Made by a program: the position numbers and the translations under genes. From Blautia sp. OF03-15BH (lineage in GTDB: Bacteria; Bacillota; Clostridia; Lachnospirales; Lachnospiraceae), in contig NZ_QSCM01000015.1 of the NCBI RefSeq assembly GCF_003463065.1, positions 1-33,297 on the forward strand: DNA of 33,297 nucleotides, given 5' to 3'. The notes beneath the pieces are model-generated. The model searched no databases, had not been told where the DNA came from, and worked only from the letters and a program-made list of their open reading frames with translations. Each line of letters begins with the position of its first letter. Within the stretch, counting starts at the first letter, position 1. Shown piece after piece: positions 14,802-23,214 of this stretch.

Positions 14802-15050
14802 ATGGGGAAACTTACAAACCGTGAATATAGCTCAGTTCGGAAGAATAGTAATGTAACAAAATCTGTACGGATGGAATTTCCAATGCAAGACAGAGACTAT
14901 GCGTATATTGAAATGGAAGACAGTGCGGGAATAAAAATTCGCTTTGAGTTCCCCGCAAGGAAGACTGAACGGGACTTAGGGATTGAGCATGAGGTAAAAG
15001 ACATTCTGTCCGGGGAGCTGAGGGATTCCCTGAGAAAGAATGCTGGCTAA
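14802..15050 (+). CDS. Small hypothetical protein
   Basis: An 82-residue protein with AAGGAGG 12 bases upstream of the ATG. The middle is beta-rich (YAYIEMEDSAGIKIRFEFPA) and the end helical and acidic. I do not recognise a family. It lies between the ATPase remnant and the recombinase gene, with 18 bases after the former, and probably belongs to the same transfer module. Confidence 0.6.
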   Translation: MGKLTNREYSSVRKNSNVTKSVRMEFPMQDRDYAYIEMEDSAGIKIRFEFPARKTERDLGIEHEVKDILSGELRDSLRKNAG

Positions 15051-15128
15051 GATAACTCAGTGAGGTGGATTCGGGAAAGGTTTTCCTTTCCCGAATTTCA
15101 TGAACAGGTAAGAAGGAGACAGATAAGA

Positions 15129-16829
15129 ATGAAGAAAGTTCGCATGCTTCTGCGGGTAAGCTCCAATCAGCAGCTGGAATCAGACGGAGATCTGAGCGTT
15201 CAGAGAGAGCTGGTGAAGGAGTATGTGCAGAAAAATTCTGACTGGCAGCTGGACGGCAAGGAATATTTTGAGGGAAGCAACAGCGGCTATAAAAATGCCG
15301 TTGTAGACAGAGATATATTGCAGGAAGCCCTTCGGGATGCCGAGAACGGGGAGTATGATATTCTGGTTGCCTATAAAGACGATAGAATAGGAAGGCGGCT
15401 GTGGGATGTCGGCAACTATGTCATGGAACTGAAAAAGTACGGTGTTGACATTTATACCGTAAAAGACGGCCATATTTCTCCTGAATCCAATGACGTTACG
15501 GGCCAGATAATGCTTGCTATCCGGTATGGAAATGCTCAGAAGAGCAGTTCAGATACGGGAATGCGAGTCAAAGATACAGCAAAAAAGCTGGTTCAACGTG
15601 GAAAATTTATGGGCGGGAAGGCGCCTTACGGATACCATTTGGAATTATCCGGGGAGATCAGTAAACATGGAAGAGCTTTGAAGCATTTAGTAGTAGATGA
15701 AGAGCAGGCAGATGTGGTAAAATACATCTATAAGCTGGCGGCCAATAAAAATCTGGGTTCTGCGAAGATCGCCAAGATTTTAAATGTAGATCCTCAGTAT
15801 GGCAAAATGGCCCCCAATGATTTCTGGAGAGCCGGGACGATTACCAGTATTCTGACGAATCCGATCTATGCCGGGTATACGGCTTACAACAGGCGGGAGA
15901 AGCTGAATGGACGATACCGGAAGCTGGGGAGTGAGGACTGGATCATGGCCAGTGAGCCCGACGAAGCGATCGTGATTATTGATGAGGCTGACTGGAATGC
16001 AGTGCAGAGAAGCAGACAGCAGAGAAGAGATCAGTATGCGCTTTCTGCTGAGAACGCAGAAAGCCGGACGGTAAAGAGCAGTTCCGGGATGCTTGCCCTG
16101 ATTAACGTTTTGCACTGTGGCTATTGCGGTGCCAAGATGACAAACGGGAGCAAGTATAATTACTGGGTGATTAAGGAAACCGGCGAAAAACGGAGCGGAC
16201 GAACTTATATCTATAAGTGTCCTCTAGCCTATCAGGGAACTCCGCATGAAAAAAGCATGGTCCTGCGGGCGGATAAAATAGAACCCATTGTCTTTTCGGC
16301 CATTGCAGAGTACATAGGGAAGCTTCAGGAAAATGATGATGTTCTGGAGGAGGTCGAAGAAAACCAGCAGAGGGAAAAGCGAAGGCTAAAAGAGGATCTC
16401 GCCAAAGAGCAGCAGGAGCTGGAAAAAATTCAGAAAGACATTGCCGTCATGGAAGAAAAGATACCGAAAGCGATGACCGGGGAATATACATTGAGTCTGG
16501 AATATCTTGTGAAACTGATAAATGAGAAGAAAGAAAAAGAGAAAAAACAGCAGGAAATCGTGAATCAGAAAAAAGCCAGACTTGAAAATGCAGACGTTTC
16601 AGCAGAAGAATGGAAAGATCTGAGAAAACAGATACCTACCTGGCAAGATGTTTTTCTGAATGCGGATGTATATATGAAAAGAACGCTGGTTGATAAGCTG
16701 GTAGAACGGATTGACGTCAGGGCCGATTCGGTCAACATTCGATTTAGAATCAACCTGAATGAGATCTTCCCTCAATCCCGAATTACTGGTGGTTCCGGTA
16801 CCATTCCGTATACACGCGGTTCAGGGTAA
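15129..16829 (+). CDS. Large serine recombinase
   Basis: A 566-residue site-specific recombinase of the TnpX/large resolvase group, which cuts and rejoins DNA through a serine. The catalytic domain (1-150) starts MLLRVSSNQQLESDGDLSVQ, with Ser11 the likely nucleophile. The recombinase domain spans about 160-290 (GGKAPYGY; TITSILTNPIYAGYTAYNRR), the zinc ribbon about 335-385 (LHCGYCGAKM ... YIYKCPL), and a coiled coil about 405-490. GAAGGAGA lies 10 bases before the ATG; the longer upstream frame lacks a site. Its last 10-15 codons are written in chromosomal DNA of the interrupted gene on the other strand, so it sits at the very end of its island. Confidence 0.93.
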   Translation: MKKVRMLLRVSSNQQLESDGDLSVQRELVKEYVQKNSDWQLDGKEYFEGSNSGYKNAVVDRDILQEALRDAENGEYDILVAYKDDRIGRRLWDVGNYVMELKKYGVDIYTVKDGHISPESNDVTGQIMLAIRYGNAQKSSSDTGMRVKDTAKKLVQRGKFMGGKAPYGYHLELSGEISKHGRALKHLVVDEEQADVVKYIYKLAANKNLGSAKIAKILNVDPQYGKMAPNDFWRAGTITSILTNPIYAGYTAYNRREKLNGRYRKLGSEDWIMASEPDEAIVIIDEADWNAVQRSRQQRRDQYALSAENAESRTVKSSSGMLALINVLHCGYCGAKMTNGSKYNYWVIKETGEKRSGRTYIYKCPLAYQGTPHEKSMVLRADKIEPIVFSAIAEYIGKLQENDDVLEEVEENQQREKRRLKEDLAKEQQELEKIQKDIAVMEEKIPKAMTGEYTLSLEYLVKLINEKKEKEKKQQEIVNQKKARLENADVSAEEWKDLRKQIPTWQDVFLNADVYMKRTLVDKLVERIDVRADSVNIRFRINLNEIFPQSRITGGSGTIPYTRGSG

Positions 16830-17469
16830 AGGACATGATCGCCAGTACGTTGGCTGTGATCGTAGCGCGGGGCCAGGTGGCATAGATCTCACTGGAGGCC
16901 ACATTTTTGATATAGTCCGAGTAACGGACATAGTGATCCTCGGCCGTACTGTCTCTGGGAGAACCGTCGTGAACGACAATATATTCCGGAACGACAACGC
17001 GGCTCAGTACGATCTCGCCGGAGGCGCGGATCGGCTTGATCTCGGCTTCGGCGATCTTCGGTGGATAATTGCCGAAGAGGGTATGTGCGGGAACCGTATA
17101 GTTCTGAAAGCTTCCGGAAGCCTCTTTTGGAGAAAGTTTTACATCCTGCAGGGCCAGAGAACCGGAAAAAAGCTCCGCCCCCGAGATGGAAAAAGGTTCA
17201 TAGCCATCTGCCTCGATCTGGAAGGTATATTCCGAATAAGGCTGGTTTTCACCTGGTTCCATACTGTACTCAAGGGGCGGAGCCGGAAGCTCCACGGTTT
17301 CTGAATTTCCATTTGTATCGGTGCCGATCTCCTCCAGAAGCTTTTCCGGCTGTCCGGTATCAAAGATCCGGATCCTGGCGTTTTCTACAGGAGAGCGGTT
17401 CAGGGCCGAGTCCACATGGATGCGGAACCGGCCTTTATCCGGTGTATCAGAAGACATAGTCCGTGGCAT
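16783..17469 (-). pseudogene. Cell-wall-related protein, 3'-truncated by the island
   Basis: Residues 1-228 of a protein that I recall as the N-terminal part of a larger peptidoglycan-binding/spore-cortex-like protein in Lachnospiraceae. Residues about 10-115 hold Ig-like (carboxypeptidase regulatory-like) strands (RFRIHVDSALNRSPVENARI), and 150-228 contain VVVPEYIVVHDGSPRDSTAE then IYATWPRATITANVLAIMSF and TLNRVYTEWYRN. The family continues after WYRN, but here the frame stops two codons later, inside the recombinase gene end. The missing C-terminal part should lie at the other end of the island, left of this window. AGAGG precedes the start. Confidence 0.7.
16786..16806. other. Island-chromosome junction (attachment site)
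   Basis: The change from island to chromosome falls about here: the minus-strand gene matches its family up to the WYRN codons at about 16789-16800 and then ends. The core is probably within the GC-rich TGGTGGTTCCGGTACC. The partner half-site is outside the window, so the exact core cannot be set. Confidence 0.5.
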
Positions 17470-17530
17470 AAGTCAACCTCTTAACAGGCGCTTTCCCTAC
17501 AGTCTATGCAGCTGATGGTGCAGTTAAGAC

Positions 17531-17965
17531 TCACTTTTTGGGAAGCTCGGATGCGCAGTGCGGGCATTTTACCGCATCAATATGGATCTCGGATTTACAG
17601 TAAGGGCACTCTTTGGTGGTGGGGGCTGCTTCCGGTTTTGGCCGGCGGAGCATATTGATGCCTTTTACCACCATAAAAATGGAAAAAGCAATGATCAGAA
17701 ACTGGATCACAGTCTGGATAAAAGAACCATAAGCAAAAACAGAGGTGGATGCCTTGGCTGCATCCAGGGTTGGGTAGGACTGGCCGTCTAGTGCGATAAA
17801 AAGGTTGGTAAAATCTACCTTACCGGTAGCGAGACTGATGACAGGCATCAGGACGTCATTGACGAGAGAGTTGATGATGCTGCTGAACGCTCCGCCGACA
17901 ATGACACCGACTGCCATATCCATGACATTGCCGCGCATGATGAATTCTTTTGTGATCTTACTCAT
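17531..17965 (-). CDS. mscL: Large-conductance mechanosensitive channel with zinc ribbon
   Basis: A 144-residue MscL, the homopentameric stretch-activated channel that releases solutes during hypo-osmotic shock. The N-terminal helix and first membrane segment (FIMRGNVMDMAVGVIVGGAF) and the second segment (FIQTVIQFLIIAFSIFMVVK) are typical. After the cytoplasmic helix there is an added zinc ribbon with CPYC (Cys120, Cys123) and CPHC (Cys134, Cys137), not present in the E. coli protein. AAAAGGAGG precedes the ATG. It is transcribed away from carA, with its own promoter at 18042-18070. Confidence 0.95.
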   Translation of the reverse strand: MSKITKEFIMRGNVMDMAVGVIVGGAFSSIINSLVNDVLMPVISLATGKVDFTNLFIALDGQSYPTLDAAKASTSVFAYGSFIQTVIQFLIIAFSIFMVVKGINMLRRPKPEAAPTTKECPYCKSEIHIDAVKCPHCASELPKK

Positions 17966-18041
17966 GGTGAGTTCCTCCTTTTGGTAATGGATACTGATGG
18001 TTTTCTATGCGGTATTGACACATCCCGGCACTTTGTTTTTT

Positions 18042-18070
18042 AGTATATCATAGGAAAAAAACAGTTTGAA
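18042..18070 (-). promoter_or_regulatory. Candidate mscL promoter
   Basis: Minus strand TTCAAA (18065-18070), 17 bases, TATACT (18042-18047). The -35 is weak. About 70 bases upstream of mscL. Confidence 0.45.
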
Positions 18071-18102
18071 CGAAAAAAATACATTTTTATGTAAAAAAAC
18101 AG

Positions 18103-18131
18103 TTGAAAAGCAGAAGAGGATATGATAGAAT
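18103..18131 (+). promoter_or_regulatory. carAB promoter
   Basis: TTGAAA (18103-18108), exactly 17 bases, TAGAAT (18126-18131), giving a start near 18138 and a leader of about 105 bases before carA. Confidence 0.6.
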
Positions 18132-18162
18132 ATCGACAATTTGAGCAAAAGTAAGGAGGGGC

Positions 18163-18205
18163 GACGAATAGGAAAATAGGAGTTCTTATTCTCGTTCCTT
18201 TTTTT
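18163..18205 (+). terminator. Possible attenuator in the carA leader
   Basis: The leader can fold CGA-ATAGGAA (18164-18173 region) with TTCTTAT-CTCG (18183-18194 region), with a bulge, followed by TTCC and seven Ts (18199-18205). A terminator in front of carA would fit pyrimidine-controlled attenuation, but no clear PyrR-binding loop consensus is seen and the stem is imperfect. Confidence 0.35.
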
Positions 18206-18243
18206 GTGCAACCCGCAATTGTTTAGAAAGGATTAGGTGACAT

Positions 18244-19323
18244 ATGAAAGCATTTCTGATTTTGGAAGACGGAACCGTCTTTACCGGAACCAGCATTGGT
18301 TCAACCAGGGAGGTAATCAGCGAAATCGTGTTTAACACTTCCATGACCGGTTATCTGGAAGTCCTGACCGACCCGTCCTATGCAGGACAGGCAGTGGTAA
18401 TGACCTACCCTCTGATTGGCAACTACGGCATTTGTTATGAAGATATGGAATCTGACCGCCCCTGGCCGGATGCATATATCGTACGGGAGCTTTCCCGTAT
18501 GCCCAGCAACTTCCGCTCTGAGGATACCATTCAGAATTTCCTGAAAAAATATAATATCCCGGGAATCGCAGGTGTGGATACCAGAGCCCTGACCAAGATC
18601 CTTCGTGAAAAAGGTACCATGAACGGTATGGTCACCACAAATGAGAACTATTCTCTGGAAGAGATCCTTCCGCAGCTGAAAGCCTACACCACCGGAAAAG
18701 TAGTGGAGAAGGTTACCTGCAAAGAGAAATATGTACTTCCAGGTGAAGGTCCGAAGGTGGCTCTTCTGGATCTGGGAGCCAAGAGAAACATCGCCCGCTC
18801 TTTAAATGAGAGAGGCTGTGAGGTTACGGTTTATCCGGCAGATACCACAGCCCAGGAGATCATCGCCTCCAGACCGGATGGCATCATGCTTTCCAACGGT
18901 CCTGGAGATCCGAAGGAATGTACCGGAGTGATCCGTGAGATCAAAAAGCTTTATGACACAGAAATCCCCATCTTTGCCATCTGTCTCGGCCATCAGCTCA
19001 TGGCGCTGGCTACCGGTGCAGATACCCATAAGATGAAATACGGCCATCGTGGCGGCAACCATCCGGTAAAGGATCTGGCTACCGGCCGTGTATACATTTC
19101 CTCACAGAACCATGGTTATGTGGTGGATATGGAGACTCTGGATCCGAAGGTGGCAACGCCTGCTTTTGTAAATGTAAACGACGGAACCAACGAAGGTCTT
19201 GCTTATACGGGAAAAAATATTTTCACCGTGCAGTTCCATCCGGAGGCTTCCCCGGGACCCCGGGATTCCGGTGTGCTCTTTGACCGTTTTATGAAGATGA
19301 TGGAGGTAAAAAAGAATGCCTAA
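18244..19323 (+). CDS. carA: Carbamoyl-phosphate synthase small subunit
   Basis: The 359-residue glutamine amidotransferase subunit that releases ammonia from glutamine for CarB, feeding pyrimidine and arginine synthesis. The N-terminal CPSase domain covers about 1-130 (MKAFLILEDGTVFTGTSIGS; FNTSMTGYLEVLTDPSYAGQ). The class I amidotransferase domain (about 170-355) has the nucleophile Cys247 in FAICLGHQLMAL and His332/Glu334 in QFHPEASPGP. Full length and complete catalytic set. GATTAGGTG lies shortly before the ATG, a modest ribosome site. The stop codon overlaps the carB start by 8 bases, so the subunits are translationally coupled. Confidence 0.97.
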   Translation: MKAFLILEDGTVFTGTSIGSTREVISEIVFNTSMTGYLEVLTDPSYAGQAVVMTYPLIGNYGICYEDMESDRPWPDAYIVRELSRMPSNFRSEDTIQNFLKKYNIPGIAGVDTRALTKILREKGTMNGMVTTNENYSLEEILPQLKAYTTGKVVEKVTCKEKYVLPGEGPKVALLDLGAKRNIARSLNERGCEVTVYPADTTAQEIIASRPDGIMLSNGPGDPKECTGVIREIKKLYDTEIPIFAICLGHQLMALATGADTHKMKYGHRGGNHPVKDLATGRVYISSQNHGYVVDMETLDPKVATPAFVNVNDGTNEGLAYTGKNIFTVQFHPEASPGPRDSGVLFDRFMKMMEVKKNA

Positions 19324-22300
19324 GAATCCAGAAATCAAGAAAGTCCTCATGATCGGCTCCGGCCCTATCGTTATCGGCCAGGCAGCAGAGTTTGACTATG
19401 CGGGAACCCAGGCCTGCCGTTCTCTGAAAGAAGAGGGGATCGAGGTCGTACTTTTAAACTCCAATCCGGCTACCATCATGACGGATAAAGATATCGCTGA
19501 CAAAGTATACATTGAGCCTCTTACCGTAGAAGTGGTAGAACAGCTCATTGAAAAAGAAAAACCGGACAGCGTCCTTCCGACTCTGGGAGGTCAGGCGGGC
19601 CTGAACCTTGCAATGGAGCTGGAAGAGAGAGGTTTCTTAAAAGAACACAATGTCCGCCTGATCGGAACTACTTCAGAGACCATCAAAAAAGCAGAGGACC
19701 GTCTGGAATTCAAGGAAACCATGGAGAAGATCGGTGAGCCCATCGCAGCTTCCCTGGTTGTTGAAAATGTAGAAGATGGTGTGGCTTTCGCTGAGAAGAT
19801 CGGTTACCCGGTCGTACTCCGTCCTGCTTATACACTTGGAGGAAGCGGCGGTGGTATCGCACACAATTACGAAGAACTGGTAGAGATCCTGGAGAACGGA
19901 CTCCGTCTTTCCCGTGTAGGTCAGGTTCTGGTAGAGCGCTGCATCGCCGGCTGGAAAGAGATCGAGTATGAGGTAATGCGTGACAGTGCCGGAAACGTGA
20001 TCACTGTCTGCAACATGGAAAACCTTGACCCGGTAGGTGTTCATACCGGAGACAGTATCGTAGTTGCTCCTTCTCAGACACTGGGCGACAAAGAATACCA
20101 GATGCTCCGTACCTCTGCCCTGAACATCATTTCCGAGCTGAAGATCACCGGAGGCTGTAACGTGCAGTTCGCCCTTCATCCGGAAAGCTTTGAGTACTGC
20201 GTAATCGAGGTAAATCCCCGTGTCAGCCGTTCTTCTGCACTGGCAAGTAAGGCTACCGGATATCCTATCGCAAAGGTAGCAGCGAAGATTGCTCTCGGTT
20301 ATACGCTGGATGAGATCAAGAATGCCATTACCGGAAAAACCTATGCAAGCTTTGAGCCCATGCTGGACTACTGCGTAGTAAAGATCCCGCGTCTTCCCTT
20401 TGATAAATTCATCACCGCAAAGAGAACTCTGACGACACAGATGAAAGCAACCGGAGAGGTTATGAGTATCTGTGATAACTTTGAGGGTGCTCTGATGAAA
20501 GCCATCCGTTCCCTGGAGCAGCATGTAGACTGTCTTCTGTCCTATGATTTCAGCAATCTGGATGATGACGCTCTGATCAAACAGCTCAAAGTCGTAGATG
20601 ACCGCCGGATCTGGGTGATCGCTGAGGCTATTCGTCGTGGTGTCAGCTATGAGACGATCCACTCCATCACCGCCATTGATGAGTGGTTTATTGACAAGAT
20701 CGCAATTCTTGTGGAGATGGAGCAGGCACTGAAGACACAGGAACTGACAGTGGAGCTTCTGAAAGAAGCCAAGAGACTGGAGTTCCCGGATAATGTCATC
20801 GCCCGCCTCACCGGAAAAGAGGAAGAGGAGATCAAGAAGCTCCGTTATGACAACGGTATTGTAGCTGCCTATAAGATGGTTGATACCTGTGCCGCAGAGT
20901 TTGAGGCAGAGACTCCGTATTACTATTCCGTATTCGGCCGTGAGAATGAAGCGGTTGAGACCGGCGGCAAGAAAAAGGTTCTGGTTCTCGGTTCCGGTCC
21001 TATCCGTATCGGTCAGGGTATCGAGTTCGATTTCTGTTCCGTTCATTGTACCTGGGCATTCAGAAAAGAGGGTTATGAGACCATCATCATCAACAACAAC
21101 CCGGAGACCGTAAGTACGGACTTCGACATTGCAGATAAGCTGTATTTTGAGCCGCTGACTCCCGAGGATGTGGAGAATGTCGTAAACATCGAGAAACCGG
21201 ATGGAGCTGTAGTACAGTTCGGTGGCCAGACAGCGATCAAACTGACCGAAGCTCTTATGAAGATGGGTGTTCCCATTCTTGGAACCTCTGCAGAGAATGT
21301 AGATGCAGCTGAGGACCGTGAGCTCTTCGATGCGATCCTGGAAGAGTGTCAGATCCCGAGACCGAAGGGACAGACCGTATTTACTGCAGCAGAGGGTATC
21401 AGAGCAGCCAATGAGCTGGGTTACCCGGTTCTGGTCCGTCCTTCTTATGTATTGGGCGGACAGGGCATGCAGATTGCTATCAATGATGAGGATGTGGAGA
21501 AATACATCGGCATCATCAACCGTTACGCACAGGAGCATCCGATCCTGGTAGATAAATACCTTGTAGGAAAAGAGATCGAGGTTGACGCTGTCTGCGACGG
21601 CGAGGATATCCTGATCCCGGGTATTATGGAACACATTGAACGTGCAGGTATCCATTCCGGAGACAGTATTTCCGTTTATCCGGCTCCGAGCCTGAATGAT
21701 AAGGTAAAAGCCACCATTACGGATTATACTGCAAAACTGGCAAGATCTCTTCATGTCATCGGCCTGATCAATATCCAGTTTATCGTCTGCGGGGAAGATG
21801 TCTATGTGATCGAGGTAAATCCGCGTTCCAGCCGTACTGTTCCCTATATCAGTAAAGTAACCGGTATCCCCATTGTTCCTCTGGCAACCAAGGTGATCCT
21901 CGGACAGAAGATCAGAGAACTGGGCTACACACCGGGACTTCAGAAGGAAGCAGATTATATTGCGATCAAGATGCCGGTATTTTCCTTTGAGAAGATCCGC
22001 GGCGCGGATATCAGTCTTGGACCGGAGATGAAATCCACCGGTGAGTGTCTGGGTATCGCCAGAACCTTCAATGAAGCTCTTTATAAAGCCTTCCTTGGAG
22101 CAGGCATCAACCTTCCGAAATATAAGAATATGATCATCACCGTCCGTGATGAGGATAAAAAAGATATCATCGATGTGGCCCGTCGTTTTGAGAAGATCGG
22201 CTACCGGATCTTTGCAACGCTTGGAACTGCCAAGGTTCTTCAGGAAGCAGGTGTGAATGCCGTTCGTACCAACAAAGTAGAACAGCCTTCACCGAACCTT

Positions 22301-22522
22301 CTGGATCTGATCCTCGGTCATGAGATCGATCTGGTCATCGATACTCCGCCTCAGGGTGTGGAGCATTCCAGAGACGGTTTCCTGATCCGTCGTACGGCCA
22401 TCGAGACAGGTGTGAACGTTCTGACAGCTATGGATACAGCCACTGCACTGGTTACCAGTCTTGAGAACACAGACATCCGTAAGCTGGAGCTGATCGATAT
22501 CGCAACGGTGAAAAATGTTTAA
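19316..22522 (+). CDS. carB: Carbamoyl-phosphate synthase large subunit
   Basis: A full-length 1068-residue CarB that makes carbamoyl phosphate from bicarbonate, two ATP and ammonia passed from CarA. The two homologous halves are plain: VLMIGSGPIVIGQAAEFDYA near the N-terminus and VLVLGSGPIRIGQGIEFDFC at about residue 555, each followed by an ATP-grasp domain (VVLRPAYTLGGSGGGIAHNY and VLVRPSYVLGGQGMQIAIND). The last about 130 residues form the MGS-like allosteric domain (GYRIFATLGTAKVLQEAGVN). No frameshift or missing motif. A strong terminator at 22536-22570 closes the operon, so carAB stand alone here without other pyr or arg genes. Confidence 0.97.
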   Translation: MPKNPEIKKVLMIGSGPIVIGQAAEFDYAGTQACRSLKEEGIEVVLLNSNPATIMTDKDIADKVYIEPLTVEVVEQLIEKEKPDSVLPTLGGQAGLNLAMELEERGFLKEHNVRLIGTTSETIKKAEDRLEFKETMEKIGEPIAASLVVENVEDGVAFAEKIGYPVVLRPAYTLGGSGGGIAHNYEELVEILENGLRLSRVGQVLVERCIAGWKEIEYEVMRDSAGNVITVCNMENLDPVGVHTGDSIVVAPSQTLGDKEYQMLRTSALNIISELKITGGCNVQFALHPESFEYCVIEVNPRVSRSSALASKATGYPIAKVAAKIALGYTLDEIKNAITGKTYASFEPMLDYCVVKIPRLPFDKFITAKRTLTTQMKATGEVMSICDNFEGALMKAIRSLEQHVDCLLSYDFSNLDDDALIKQLKVVDDRRIWVIAEAIRRGVSYETIHSITAIDEWFIDKIAILVEMEQALKTQELTVELLKEAKRLEFPDNVIARLTGKEEEEIKKLRYDNGIVAAYKMVDTCAAEFEAETPYYYSVFGRENEAVETGGKKKVLVLGSGPIRIGQGIEFDFCSVHCTWAFRKEGYETIIINNNPETVSTDFDIADKLYFEPLTPEDVENVVNIEKPDGAVVQFGGQTAIKLTEALMKMGVPILGTSAENVDAAEDRELFDAILEECQIPRPKGQTVFTAAEGIRAANELGYPVLVRPSYVLGGQGMQIAINDEDVEKYIGIINRYAQEHPILVDKYLVGKEIEVDAVCDGEDILIPGIMEHIERAGIHSGDSISVYPAPSLNDKVKATITDYTAKLARSLHVIGLINIQFIVCGEDVYVIEVNPRSSRTVPYISKVTGIPIVPLATKVILGQKIRELGYTPGLQKEADYIAIKMPVFSFEKIRGADISLGPEMKSTGECLGIARTFNEALYKAFLGAGINLPKYKNMIITVRDEDKKDIIDVARRFEKIGYRIFATLGTAKVLQEAGVNAVRTNKVEQPSPNLLDLILGHEIDLVIDTPPQGVEHSRDGFLIRRTAIETGVNVLTAMDTATALVTSLENTDIRKLELIDIATVKNV

Positions 22523-22535
22523 AAACTAAAAAGAT

Positions 22536-22571
22536 AAAAAGCCGCAGAGAGAACGCTTCTGCGGCTTTTTT
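22536..22571 (+). terminator. Intrinsic terminator of carAB
   Basis: AAAAAGCCGCAGA (22536-22548) and TCTGCGGCTTTTT (22558-22570) are perfect 13-base arms with a T-tract, 14 bases after the carB stop. Confidence 0.9.
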
Positions 22572-22652
22572 GACGGACAGCAGATGCCTGCATTTTCTGT
22601 ATGACAGGTGTATCTTTGTTTGTTGATCCCAAAATGGAAAAGGAGGAGAATG

Positions 22653-23129
22653 ATGTCGGAATGGACTCATTTTGATGAAAACGGAAATGCCCGAATGGTA
22701 GATGTAACAGAAAAAAAGCCAACTTTCCGTACGGCTACAGCGACTGGTAGTCTTCTGGTGAGTGAAGAAGTGCTTTCGGCCATCGAAGGGCATGCGATCA
22801 AAAAAGGGGATGTGCTTACCGTGGCCCAGGTGGCCGGGATCATGGCAGTGAAACAGACGGCTCACCTGATCCCTATGTGTCATCCTTTGCTGACGCAGAA
22901 TTGCGCGGTGACTTTTGAACTGGAAAAGGAACCTTCTCCGCGAGTCACTGTCCGCTGTACGGTTAAACTGGAAGGGAAGACAGGAGTGGAGATGGAAGCG
23001 CTCACCGGTGTATCGGTTGCTCTCCTTACCGTCTATGATATGTGCAAAGCCCTGGATAAACGGATGGTCATGACAGATGTCCATCTGGAAGAGAAAACAG
23101 GAGGAAAAAGCGGAGAGTTTCATTTTTGA
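22653..23129 (+). CDS. moaC: Cyclic pyranopterin monophosphate synthase
   Basis: A 158-residue MoaC, which with MoaA turns GTP into cyclic pyranopterin monophosphate, the first step of molybdenum cofactor synthesis. Family marks are FDENGNARMVDVTEKKPTFR at the start, KQTAHLIPMCHPLL near residue 68 with the conserved His residues, and EALTGVSVALLTVYDMCKAL, then DKRMVMTDV. AGGAGG is 6 bases before the ATG at 22653; another ATG one codon earlier is too close to it. No other moa/moe gene is in the window. Single-gene unit between two terminators. Confidence 0.95.
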   Translation: MSEWTHFDENGNARMVDVTEKKPTFRTATATGSLLVSEEVLSAIEGHAIKKGDVLTVAQVAGIMAVKQTAHLIPMCHPLLTQNCAVTFELEKEPSPRVTVRCTVKLEGKTGVEMEALTGVSVALLTVYDMCKALDKRMVMTDVHLEEKTGGKSGEFHF

Positions 23130-23162
23130 CTTTTCTCCAACCGCTTTCGCAGCTGCATGAAA

Positions 23163-23201
23163 AACAAAGAGCCCCGGCAGAAACTGCTGAGGCTCTTTGT
23201 T
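23163..23201. terminator. Bidirectional terminator between moaC and ABC-F
   Basis: AACAAAGAGCC (23163-23173) and GGCTCTTTGTT (23191-23201) are perfect 11-base arms; A- and T-rich flanks allow it to serve both converging genes. Confidence 0.8.
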
Positions 23202-23214
23202 GTATAGTTTGAGA

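Noticed and set aside
18014..18046. TTGACA followed by TAGTAT as a carA promoter
   Set aside because: The spacer is about 20 bases, too long; TTGAAA-17-TAGAAT at 18103 is better placed.
19673..21754. Long minus-strand frame of 693 codons inside carB
   Set aside because: It is the antisense shadow of a highly conserved gene with biased codon use; no ribosome site or family resemblance.
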